A stretch of 64,000 nucleotides of DNA from Tieghemostelium lacteum (Eukaryota > Evosea > Eumycetozoa > Dictyosteliales > Raperosteliaceae): NCBI GenBank assembly GCA_001606155.1, contig LODT01000013.1, positions 248,001 to 312,000 of the forward strand, written 5' to 3'. Both the position numbers and the translations under genes were made by a program. Numbering within the stretch: the first letter of the stretch is position 1; every line of letters begins with the position of its first letter. Under the pieces are notes generated by a model, which worked only from the letters and a program-made list of their open reading frames with translations, was not told the DNA's origin and ran no database searches. This document shows positions 54,604-64,000 of the stretch, piece after piece.

Positions 54604-56154
54604 ATGTTGAAACAAATTACAAAACTCTCATACTCAACTTTAAATGTAAATTTAAATTATATTAAATATTATTTTAAAAATAAATATTTATATTAAATAT
54701 ATTTTAATGAATAGAAATACTCTAGTAGTCAAAATTATATATTTAGATCAATGACAACATACAGATCAGAATTTGATTCTTTTGGAGAGATTAAAGTTAA
54801 TGATGCCAAATATTGGGGTGCACAAACACAGAGATCATTAGAGAATTTTGATATTGGTGGTGAATCAGAAAAGATGCCATTGATGATTGTAAGATCATTT
54901 GGTATTCTTAAACGTTGTGCTGCAATTGTCAACAAAAAGTATGGTTTAGATCCAAAGGTTGCAGATAGTATCGTAACTGCTGCTACTGAGGTTCTAGAAG
55001 GTAAATTAGATGACCAATTCCCATTGGTAGTCTTCCAAACTGGGTCAGGTACACAATCGAATATGAATGCAAATGAGGTAATCTCCAATCGTGCTATTGA
55101 GTTGATTACTGGAAAGAGAGATTTTACAAAGAAAATTGTTCATCCAAATGACCATGTAAACAAATCACAGTCCTCTAATGACACTTTCCCAACTTGCATG
55201 CACATTGCTGCTGCCATCTCTATTAATGAGAAGTTAATTCCAGCATTAGAAATGCTCTTGTCCGCAATGAAAATCAAACAAAATGAATTTATGGATATTA
55301 TCAAAATTGGTAGAACTCACTTACAAGATGCCACTCCATTGACTTTGGGTCAGGAATTCTCTGGTTATTGCACTCAGATTGAATATGGTATTTTGAGAAT
55401 CAAAGCTACTCTTCCAAGACTCTACCAAATTGCTCAAGGTGGTACTGCTGTAGGTACTGGTTTGAACACACCTGTAGGCTTTGATGTTGATATCGCTGCT
55501 GAATTGAGTAAATTCACAGGATTACCATTCAAAACTGCTCCAAATAAATTTGAGGCTTTGGCAGCTCACGATGCAATGGTTGAACTCTCTGGAGCTTTGA
55601 ATACCGTTGCTGTAAGTCTCATGAAAATTGCCAATGACATTCGTTTACTTGCCTCTGGTCCAAGATGTGGTCTAGGTGAGATCCTTCTCCCAGAGAACGA
55701 AGCTGGTAGTTCCATTATGCCAGGCAAAGTTAACCCAACTCAATGTGAAGCCATGACTATGGTTTGTGCACAAGTCATGGGTAACAACACTACAGTCTCT
55801 ATTGCAGGTAGCAACGGTCACTTTGAATTAAATGTCTTCAAACCAGTCATTATCAAGAATGTTTTATCAAGTATCCGTCTATTAGCTGATGCCTCTGTTT
55901 CATTCACTAAACATTGTGTAGTAGGTATCAAAGCAGATCAAAAGAGAATTGATCAACTCTTACACGAATCTCTCATGTTGGTAACTGCATTGAACCCACA
56001 TATTGGTTATGATAAAGCTGCTCAAGCTGCCAAAAAGGCTCATAAAGAAAAAACTACTCTCAAAGAATCTTGTTTGTCTTTAGGTTTCTTGACCTCTGAA
56101 CAATTTGATAAATGGGTTGATCCATCAAAAATGATTAAACCAGGTATGGAATAA
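54604..56154 (+). CDS. fumH: Fumarate hydratase class II, mitochondrial
   Basis: Exons 54604-54645 and 54715-56154 (intron 69 bp, GTAAAT..GAATAG) give 493 aa. The enzyme body starts at the internal ATG 54751. The upstream exon joins in phase to read [26 protein letters not shown], an Arg/Lys/Ser-rich, acid-free presequence that fits mitochondrial import. SQN-x-FR-x-E-x-D-x-FGE aligns with the start of mature animal fumarases. Core motifs: [50 protein letters not shown] and the lyase signature [13 protein letters not shown]. It hydrates fumarate to malate in the TCA cycle. Initiation at 54751 would give a cytosolic form, as found in other eukaryotes. Confidence 0.94.
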
Positions 56155-56267
56155 ATTATTCATTTGATTGTTTAAATTAAATTTTTTGAAAATTTAAATA
56201 TTCTGAGGAGAATCGTTCGTTTTTTAAATTTAGTTTATTTTCAGAAATCTGATTGATATTAAAGAGA

Positions 56268-57629
56268 ATGGTACAAAAAAAGAGAAAATCTAGAAATGAA
56301 CCTTCAAATACATTTGCAGTTGATAACTTTAATTCAATGTTATCAATGTTTCAAGGTGAAGAAGAAGAAGTTGAAGTCGATAATATGGATTTGAGTGAGA
56401 ATGTTGAAGAGGAAAAAGTAGTTGAAGAAGAAGAGACAAAACCTGTAGAAAAGAAATTAAAAAGAAAACATTTAAAGCAAATGGAGAGTTTAAATAAACC
56501 ATTAGTGAGTGAAAAGAGTGAAAAAGTAGAACAAAAAGAAGTACCTGAAATCAGTGGTAATAATACTGAAGAACTGGTGGAATTAAAAAAGAAATTAGAA
56601 GATAGAGAATTGGATTTAAAGATTAAAGAAAGAGAATTGAAAAAGAAAGAAAAGGAAATGAAAGATTTGGAAAAGGATATTTTAAAGAGTAAAGCACAAC
56701 ATAAGGCTCTAATGGAACTGAATAGAAATAGTACAGTTTCAGTTGCTATACCAAGTAATATATTGGATGATATAGATAGTCAAGAAATGAAATTATACAT
56801 TATAGAAATGATTGCAAGATTGTTAATATTGCATGCTGTAGATGAAGTTATAGTCTATGACATAACTTCCGATGACATGGACGATGACCAAAATAATAAC
56901 AAAATATTACTCCTAAAGATTCTAGAGTTTATTGAAACTCCAAAATATCTGAGAGAACATTGTTTTGATATGGAAAATGACCAAGATTACCAATATTGCC
57001 ATAAACTGAATAAAATTGATTCAACACAAATGAATAAGACTAAAAAGACTAGAAATTACCGTGAAGGTATTGTCAGTGAAAAACTACATCAACAGAAATT
57101 CTCTTTGGTTAATATAGGTTTGGAGAAACTAGCTGTGGTTGATAGGAGATTGAAATCAGGTACTAGAGTAACTGTTGAAATTCTTGATAACCAAGACCAC
57201 GAAAATCATAATTTAATCAATGGTAAAATTATTTCAACTATGGATATCAAAAAAGAAGGTTATTATTGGGGTTATCAAATTCGTTCTGCTGAGAATGTTG
57301 ATGGTGCCATTAGTGATTCTCCATACAAGAAATCAAAATCTGATAGTACATCCGCAACTGAATCTGCCTACGACTACAGAGTGTTACTGTCTAGTGATGG
57401 TGTTGATTCCAATTCACTCTTTAATGTAAAATCATCATTCAAAATGAAACCATATGATCATCTATTGATTTTATTCGCACCTATCAATGGTGCAAGTCAA
57501 AATAATATTTCAGAAACTAATTTTAGATATCATATTAACACTCATACTTCCTACAATGACCATTTACAATTAAGATTTGAAGAAGATATTCTATTAAGTT
57601 TATCAAAATTAAAAGGTATTTTATTTTGA
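56268..57629 (+). CDS. SPOUT-domain methyltransferase (SPOUT1/CENP-32 type)
   Basis: The first ATG is 56268 (453 aa). A Lys-rich, acidic low-complexity and coiled-coil N-terminus (about 150 residues) precedes the SPOUT domain: STVSVAIPSNILDDIDSQEM, AVDEVIVYDI, FIETPKYLREHCF, RNYREGIVSEK, SGTRVTVEI, GYYWGYQIRSA, NTHTSYNDHLQLRFEEDILL. These blocks follow human SPOUT1 (C9orf114) one by one, with a short-chain OB-like insert between. Members are predicted RNA methyltransferases with a deep-knot SAM site; the human protein also associates with centrosomes and kinetochores. The long charged N-terminus is a dictyostelid addition. RNA target unknown. Confidence 0.88.
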   Translation: MVQKKRKSRNEPSNTFAVDNFNSMLSMFQGEEEEVEVDNMDLSENVEEEKVVEEEETKPVEKKLKRKHLKQMESLNKPLVSEKSEKVEQKEVPEISGNNTEELVELKKKLEDRELDLKIKERELKKKEKEMKDLEKDILKSKAQHKALMELNRNSTVSVAIPSNILDDIDSQEMKLYIIEMIARLLILHAVDEVIVYDITSDDMDDDQNNNKILLLKILEFIETPKYLREHCFDMENDQDYQYCHKLNKIDSTQMNKTKKTRNYREGIVSEKLHQQKFSLVNIGLEKLAVVDRRLKSGTRVTVEILDNQDHENHNLINGKIISTMDIKKEGYYWGYQIRSAENVDGAISDSPYKKSKSDSTSATESAYDYRVLLSSDGVDSNSLFNVKSSFKMKPYDHLLILFAPINGASQNNISETNFRYHINTHTSYNDHLQLRFEEDILLSLSKLKGILF

Positions 57630-60500
57630 AATAAATTATATATAAAAATTTTAAAATGGAAATATTGATTTTAGAATCCGTGTGATAACATATTCATGCA
57701 TTCAAAACAAAAATTTACTCACCACCAAATTTAGATTTAAAAATGTATACAAATAATAATCAACAAACTACAACTACATCTAGTTCAAGTACTAGTGACC
57801 AATAAATGGTTGTAGTGAATATATAAAAATACAATGAAACGAAATTAAAGTTATTTATATTGATTGTAATTTAAAATTTTTAAATACTTGAAGTCTATTA
57901 ATTTGAGTCAATAAAATAAATCAGAGTGATAAGATAGAGGTTAAATTGGTTGAGGGTGAATACTAGATGTATGTAACACAGTGTTAACAAAATATGGACA
58001 ATAGATAAATTTTATGAATGTGAAAAAACACAAGAGGATGATATTCTTAAACAACAAGGTACGAAAGGTAAACATTTAATACTCTCAAATATGATGAACT
58101 AGTAAAAAACCATTCAATTTATTAGTTCTCTAATGCTTGAAATACAACAATTTATAGGAACAACACAAAAGCAAGGTATGTAGATTATTTGGTGGACCAT
58201 TAGGTGATTTATATGTTGATAGATGGATAGTACTAACATAATAATAAAGTAATATTTTTTTAGAATGGTATATGTGATAAACTTTTCGTAGTGGTGTTAG
58301 CTGGGAAACAATATCTAGAGAAATTGATATTGTAAAAGGAAATCTAACCCTTGAAACTTGCACACAACGTGATAATAGATCCACCATTCTTGGAGGTAGA
58401 TATAAAATAATTCACACTATAGAAAAATGCAAAAGTATCCTATAGAATTAATATAATGGTATAATTTTTTTTGGGGTGATGAAAAGTGTGCAAATTAGAA
58501 AGGTATGTATTCTATTAAAAATTTAAAATTGTTTTGGACAAAAGCGAACAATGCTAAAAAAAAGTTTGGATAAGTCTGAAAAGTGTAAAAATGGAGTTGT
58601 TTATATGTTTGGGAAAAAAAAAAAATTTTATCTGATTATTTTTTTTTTAATGTCTCAAGATTTAAGCTATACTAGTGCTCTAGCGACGGGAATTTATGCA
58701 AGTTTTCTTGCTTCTATAAAAGCAGATCCTCGTATGTTCATCATTATCCACAAAATTTGAGAAATCAAACCACTAACAGTATTTTTAAGAATATATTAGA
58801 ATTCTACTAAAACCAAAACCAAAACCAAAATCAAAACCAAAACCAAATCCAGAACCAAGTAAAAAGAAGATGGTCCGAACAATTAATAAAAGTAAATATT
58901 CCTCCGCAAAGAATGCTCAACTAAAACCAGAACCAAAAAAATAAAGAGCAGTAAACCCTTAAGTAAATAAACAAAATCCTTTTGATCTGAGATTCTCATT
59001 TAATCGTAGAAATCACAAGTTTGCAGTTGTATATATATTCAGAGATTCAGTGATTATTAAAAAGTTGCCATAGAATATCAAAAAGGTCCTTTCCAATAAA
59101 AAAGAGATCAAAAACAATTAAAAGTCAAATTGAGAATTGAATTGGTCCTTCTTCTAAAAAGAGTTCACTTGTTTCCAAATTATTTAATCTATAATGTTCT
59201 GTAGTGTAGATATTTAAATATTTCATTCTGGGTTAAAAAACCAAATGGAACCAACATACCTATCCTTTTCTTCAAACTCATTTAGTTCGATCAAATTGAA
59301 GACTTACACCAAAGTATTGGTACCAATAAATACTAGAAAATCAGTTAAATCTATCAAAACTCTGTACCCTGGATACTCACTAAAAAAGAAAATAAAACCG
59401 TCAATGATATAGAAAATATTTGGCTATGTGCTTTGTATTTGGTTTGTATAGAGTACCGAATATTGCTGACAATTGGAACCCAACCGATCACTTTTTAAAA
59501 TCTTTCAACAGAAACACAGAAAAATAAAAGAACAGAAACATACACCCAAAATGTTAATTTGGATGGTATGAACTAATATTAATACAATATCTATTTGAAT
59601 GGACTACCTAATAATTCATTTAATCAGTACAAACACATAGGACTGAAGAAACATAAGCATACTACCCAATGCTGAGCTGGAAATATTCTCAATTATGATG
59701 AACTAGTAAAAAAACCATTCAATTTATTAGCTAGAATATAATGGTAAATTACTTATTGGAGTGATCAAGTGTATACAAATTTTTTACAATGAAATCTCCT
59801 AAAGATATTAGAAAGTGTGTATTAAAAATATGTTTATACCCTCAATGGTAAAAATACAGACAAAACTGTTGATATGAATTATTCCAGATTATACAGCACT
59901 GCATCAACATATTCATATTAGTCAAATGTAAATATCAATTGGTATAATATCAAATCACTTACGAACTGACAACAAAAAATAAACATTTAATCATCAATTT
60001 TCAAAATAAAGAATTGAATTTAGTGAACTAAGTTTTATAAGAATTCTATTTAGATCAAATCAGAAGATATTGAATTCTGACATTGTATATTCAGAGATTC
60101 AGTGGGGCTATTTAAAAGAATATCATAACTCTCTTTCATAACTTTTGTTTTGTTATTTTCTTGAAACTTTGAAATGAATTCATAATTTTCTAAGATATAC
60201 TTTACCGTATCTTTTCTTTCAAATTTAATACATTGTGAAAGATTTTCTAAAGTTATTTTTTTAAAACTGTATTACATCAAATAAGTTACAATCACTAAAC
60301 TGAACGTCCTGTCGGATAATGTGAGATCCAAAACAATTAAAAGTCTAGTTAATAATTGTCCTTCTTACAAAAAGCGTTCGCTTATTTCCAAATTGTTTAA
60401 TAAATAATGTTCTATTAGTGTCATTATTTAGCATTCTTAGAATTTAGATAATTTTTTTATAATTTTTTATTTTGTTTATTCCATCCAATATAGTGTTGAG
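57630..60500. other. Gene-remnant region with diverged internal duplications
   Basis: 2.9 kb without an intact gene. At least three segment pairs recur in order: 58091-58125 with 59695-59730; 59034-59053 with 60086-60105; and 59106-59210 with 60325-60420. This points to an old tandem duplication of a unit roughly 1.1-1.6 kb long. Coding traces survive: an FWTKANNAKKKFG frame near 58508-58570, DLSYTSALATGIYASFLASI near 58660-58725 followed by a GTATGT donor, and a Lys-Pro repeat frame at 58789-58944. I do not recognise the family. A short Thr/Ser leader at 57743-57805 resembles the leader of the Crinkler-type gene at 19.8 kb. The whole stretch looks broken in many places. Confidence 0.6.
58806..58944 (+). 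repeat. AAACCA hexamer repeat coding Lys-Pro
   Basis: Imperfect AAACCA units (with TCA, AATCCA and GAACCA variants) read KPKPKPKSKPKPNPEP in an open frame of 51 codons ending TAA at 58942-58944. It sits inside the gene-remnant region. Confidence 0.8.
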
Positions 60501-63060
60501 ATGGATGATTCTAAAAAAAGAAGGTTATCAACAATAAGAGGGAAATCAAAAGCAGATGAAAATATAAAAAAATCTAAAGTAGTTGTGGAAAGTGAAGATG
60601 AATCTAGTAGTGGAGAAGATTCAAATAACAAATTAGGAGCAACTGCTAAACCAAAAAGAAAATCAATGCTAACTCCTGCCACCCCTTTAAATAATAATAA
60701 TATAACTATTGATGATGATCAAAATAATACTAGTGGGATAACTAATATGTCAAGTAGTTTTCTTTTAAAAAGCCCAAATAGAAAGAGTGTTTTAACAAAT
60801 CAACAAATATCAGATCTATATTCCAATTGTATTAAACTTTCAAATGAAAATGTATGTTCATAGTAATATTAACAAGCATAGTCACCTAGATATTAATATC
60901 TTAATATCTATATAGAAAATTAATCAAAAGAATACATGGAATCTTGATTTGATTGATAATATTGATAAAGTATTAGAGAATCATAATAAGAGTACAACAG
61001 AATCTGTTAATTTTCAAGCAGTTTCTTGTACTTTAGAAGCAAGTGTAAAGATTTATTCTAGTAGAGTAGATTCAGTACACAATGAGACTTATAAGATTTT
61101 AGGTGGTTTAAGTAGAAGCGATTCGGATGCACAACATAATGAAGATGGAGATAAAGACCAAGAGGATAATGAAGGTCATATTAATAGTGATGGTGAACAA
61201 GGTGAAGATGGTGACTCAAAATCTAAAGAGGCTAAAGAGAAAAAGAAATCTGGTAAAAAGAAATCTGGTGTAAATACTCTGGAGACTAATCTTGATAATA
61301 TCACCATAAAGAAATTTGATTTACAATTTATGGTTGATCCATTATTTGGTAAGACATCAGCTGCATTTGATGAAGGTGGTGCTAGAGGTTTACTATTGAA
61401 TCATCTTTCAATTTATGATGACTGCAGATTGGTATTTGATTCTTTAGATGCAATTAAATCTACTAAAGGTTCAACTCAATCTCAAGGTATTCACAAGACT
61501 GTAGATATTTCTCATTGGAAATCACTGTTCAACCCAAGTAAAACTAAAAATTTAGAGATTTGTCCAACATTTTCAAATTTTAATCAGTGGTCTGAGAAAC
61601 CTACCAATGCACCAGAATTGGATGAACATGATGAATTGGAAACCTCAATAGGTGGTATAGATTTAAATATAAATGATCATGAGGAAGAAGAAGATGAGGA
61701 CCTTCACCTGAATCATAATGATCTAGATAGTAACGATGAAGAAAATGAAAATCATCAAGACGACAATACCAAATTTTTTACAAATGATTTTAATATTAAT
61801 CATGATGATGTAGATGAACATTATGAACAAGGAAATGGTATCAACACAGATGATATGGATGATAACGGTGATATTTTGAAATCTAATAATGATGATTGGG
61901 AAGAATATAATTTCCTTCCTGTAATCCAAAATTGGTCTGGTTTAGATCATTGGAAATTTCAAAAGAAACCAGTTACTAAAAAGAGTGCTGATGGAGGTTC
62001 TGAAAATTCTCAACATGAAGGAAGCGATAGTGAGGATACCACAACATCTTCAACTAAAAAGAAGAAAGCTACTAAAAAGAAAGCATTCTTTTTGGATTTT
62101 GATGCTCCACCACCTCCTGATTCACTATTTGAACCACCAAAGAAACAAACTACTATAATGTCAGCTGCTGCAATTAAAAAGGCATCAGAGACATCAACTA
62201 TTCTACCACCAGATATCCATTTTGACATTAAGAGACTTTCAAGACTGTTTAATAAACCACAGTCTATTATACCACCAATGAGCAGAAGAGAAGAATTTAT
62301 CAAAAAGAAATTTGGTGTTTCATCTTCACAAACCCAAAATGAAAATGATACTGGTTTTAATGTTGGTCCTGATTTTGATTTCCCAAGTTCACAAATGTTT
62401 GATGACAAAAATAGTGAATCTACTGGTGAAGGTAGATCATTTAACTTTGATAAAAATGATAATGATGATGATGATAGTGGTTTTAATGAACCTGGTATTG
62501 AAGATAATGACGATCAATTTGAAAGTAGTTATACTAATAACTATGACAGTAATATTGATTCAGTATTGAATACTACAACTGGTGAATTAAATGAAGATGG
62601 TACAGTACAAGAAATTGGTATAAATAATGGTAAATTAGTTGCTGAACCTAATAAAGTTCAGAGATTGGAAATTGGTCACAATAGAGTAGCAAAGAGAATT
62701 AATATTGAATCCCTTTCCTCGTCAATATGGAAATGTATTGATAAGTATCCAACTGCAACCAATTCAAAATTACAACCCCAGAAATCAATTACCAAAGATT
62801 TAAATGAATCATTTGATAATTCACTTGATAGTTCAATTCAACCAGAAAAAAGCGAAACTATTCCCAATGATTTTAAACATTTAATTCAAGAGTTGAAAGA
62901 TTCCAAACAAATTACACCAGAATCCTCTATATCACTTATATTCTTTTGTGTTCTACGTTTAGCAAATGAAAAGAATCTCAAACTCAACCAAACTGATATT
63001 AATAACTTTTTTATTAATAATACTGTTCAACCAACTGCAACAACAACAAAAAGTAATTAA
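60501..63060 (+). CDS. ncaph: Condensin complex subunit 2 (kleisin, Barren/CAP-H)
   Basis: Exons 60501-60851 and 60916-63060 (intron 64 bp, GTATGT..TATAG) give 831 aa. The N-terminal part carries the kleisin region that contacts SMC2 (SVLTNQQISDLYSNCIKLSN joined to KINQKNTWNLDLIDNIDKVL; TESVNFQAVSCTLEASVKIY). VNTLETNLDNITIKKFDLQF and the DPLFGKTSAAFDEGGARGLL block are diagnostic of CAP-H/Barren. Acidic low-complexity stretches and the central HEAT-binding region follow. The C-terminal winged helix reads RINIESLSSSIWKCIDKYPT and ITPESSISLIFFCVLRLANE. It bridges SMC2 and SMC4 heads to condense mitotic chromosomes. Confidence 0.94.
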
Positions 63061-63169
63061 AAATAAAAATAGACTATTAGGTGTATATATATTGTATATA
63101 TTTTATAAAAAAAAATTATTTATTAATTAATAAATACTATACATTTGTATAGTTGTCCTGTAAAATATT

Positions 63170-64000
63170 TTATATAACCAAGTCAGCATAACGTGGAGCG
63201 TTGATGGCAGCCTCCAAGATATGAGCTGGGGTGATTTTAGTGGCATCACCACTGTCTAAGACAGCCTTGAGGATGGATGGTGAGAAACCAGAGATTAGAG
63301 CTACATTTTTGAATGTTGAATTGTTAACTGGGATGGAGTCACTGTTTCCATTTACATTCCAATAGATGATGGTTGGCATTGGATAACCAGCTTTTTCGTA
63401 TTGCAATTCAATATCCTTGTGGTTCTTTTCACCAGACTCAGCAGAGTCAAATTGCATATCAGAGATGACAAACATTTTCTTTGGCATGGCTTCTTTTGGA
63501 AGATTGTTCTCTTGAGCTCTTGCGAGAATCATTTTGAATACCAAATTGAAGTTGGTGGCTTGACCCCAATCAGCTCTCATGAGGTTTTGGACTTTGTCAC
63601 GGAGGGTAGCACCTTCAATAAAGTGGAATTGTGGATTCTCTGAGAATGTGATAGCAATGTTATTGAATGGTGGACGAGTAAGGGTAGCAATTAAGATACC
63701 CAAAGCTACAGAGACTTGCATTGGTGTACCTGACATGGAACCAGAGACATCAGATACAACTAAACAGTCCTCAAGAACACCAAGCTTTCTAGTTTCGTTT
63801 TCAATGACTTTCCATTGCTCCTCTAGAATGGTGTCTAGTTCGTGTCCGGCGATATATTCCTTTACAATTTCATGTGGGAACAAGGCTTTGGCATTTACTT
63901 TGGTCTCACCCTTTTTTAAGCTTTCCAAATAGGCACTGAACAAAGCTGGTTCATGTCTTTCAAATGCCTTTCTTTGGAGCTTCATACATCTGGATGGAAC
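63170..64000 (-). CDS. DUF2828/vWA-domain protein, C-terminal part (partial)
   Basis: The frame runs off the right edge; the 3' end is at 63170 and at least 276 residues are present (the ATG at 63985 is internal). A von Willebrand A-like domain is clear: VVSDVSGSMSGTPMQVSVAL gives the MIDAS DxSGS motif, and SDMQFD gives a second metal-site aspartate. WGQATNFNLVFKMIL and TIIYWNVNGNSDSIPV follow, and the end is APRYADLV. This matches the DUF2828 family found in plants, dictyostelids, fungi and some giant viruses, with a Ro60/TROVE-like fold. Molecular function is unknown. Confidence 0.85.
   Translation of the reverse strand, partial: VPSRCMKLQRKAFERHEPALFSAYLESLKKGETKVNAKALFPHEIVKEYIAGHELDTILEEQWKVIENETRKLGVLEDCLVVSDVSGSMSGTPMQVSVALGILIATLTRPPFNNIAITFSENPQFHFIEGATLRDKVQNLMRADWGQATNFNLVFKMILARAQENNLPKEAMPKKMFVISDMQFDSAESGEKNHKDIELQYEKAGYPMPTIIYWNVNGNSDSIPVNNSTFKNVALISGFSPSILKAVLDSGDATKITPAHILEAAINAPRYADLVI

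Noticed and set aside
57630-60500. Degraded transposon or retroelement as explanation for the remnant region.
   Set aside because: I saw no reverse transcriptase, integrase, transposase, terminal inverted repeats or long terminal repeats.
1-64000. tRNA genes or CRISPR-like arrays.
   Set aside because: No cloverleaf with B-box-like GGTTCRA sequence and no spaced direct repeats were recognised; a covariance search could still find one I missed.

Overview
The window is a gene-dense stretch of a social amoeba (Dictyostelia) nuclear genome. The support is AT-rich intergenic DNA, short AT-rich introns (mostly 54-130 bp, GT..AG, usually GTATGT or GTAAGT donors), poly-Asn, poly-Gln and poly-Ser tracts made of AAT, CAA and TCA runs, TAA as the usual stop, and dictyostelid families: a hybrid histidine kinase, serine-insert cathepsins, TMEM144 and F-box/LRR proteins. 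Coding DNA is less AT-extreme than I would expect of D. discoideum, so another dictyostelid seems likelier, but I cannot name the species. About 40 protein genes are supported. Many were assembled here by joining exons across visible splice sites. I found no tRNA, rRNA, CRISPR array or recognisable transposon.

Layout. 0-9 kb: the 3' end of V-ATPase subunit a, an acid lipase, a hidden LYR-motif gene, a RING/TRAF-like gene and a TONSOKU-like (TPR + LRR) genome-stability gene. 9-17.7 kb: hybrid histidine kinase, CaMK-type kinase, isopentenyl phosphate kinase, Eco1-type cohesin acetyltransferase and RNase P/MRP subunit Rpp40. 17.7-22 kb is an accessory patch: an F-box/LRR-like protein, a decayed UFD1 fragment, and a Crinkler-type gene (ubiquitin-like header, P-loop NTPase, restriction-endonuclease-like domain). 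22-33.5 kb: F-box/Kelch, squalene synthase, COMMD1, an Atg29-like protein, a 54-residue membrane protein, a FLASH-like coiled-coil protein, a LisH/WD40 protein and COMMD4. 33.5-39.5 kb: purH, an orphan, SHMT and ADAT1. 39.5-48 kb: two paralogous cathepsins flank a fimbrin-type coiled-coil protein and a double-LIM protein, followed by a hidden divergent profilin. 48-57.6 kb: VPS11, farnesyl diphosphate synthase, TMEM144, fumarase and a SPOUT methyltransferase. 57.6-60.5 kb holds degenerate, internally duplicated gene remnants. 60.5-64 kb: condensin subunit H and a vWA/DUF2828 protein that runs off the window.

Themes. Three isoprenoid genes (isopentenyl phosphate kinase, FPP synthase, squalene synthase) and two one-carbon/purine genes (purH, SHMT) share the window. 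Chromosome maintenance is represented by TONSL, Eco1 and condensin H. Two COMMD paralogues and VPS11 relate to endosomal trafficking. FPP synthase and fumarase each carry an organelle-targeting peptide on a separate 5' exon that single-frame reading misses.

The most unusual item is the whole-looking Crinkler-type gene beside a broken UFD1 fragment. The most useful additions are five small or multi-exon genes (LYR protein, profilin, Atg29-like, COMMD4, 54-aa membrane protein) that are invisible or fragmentary in a simple ORF scan.
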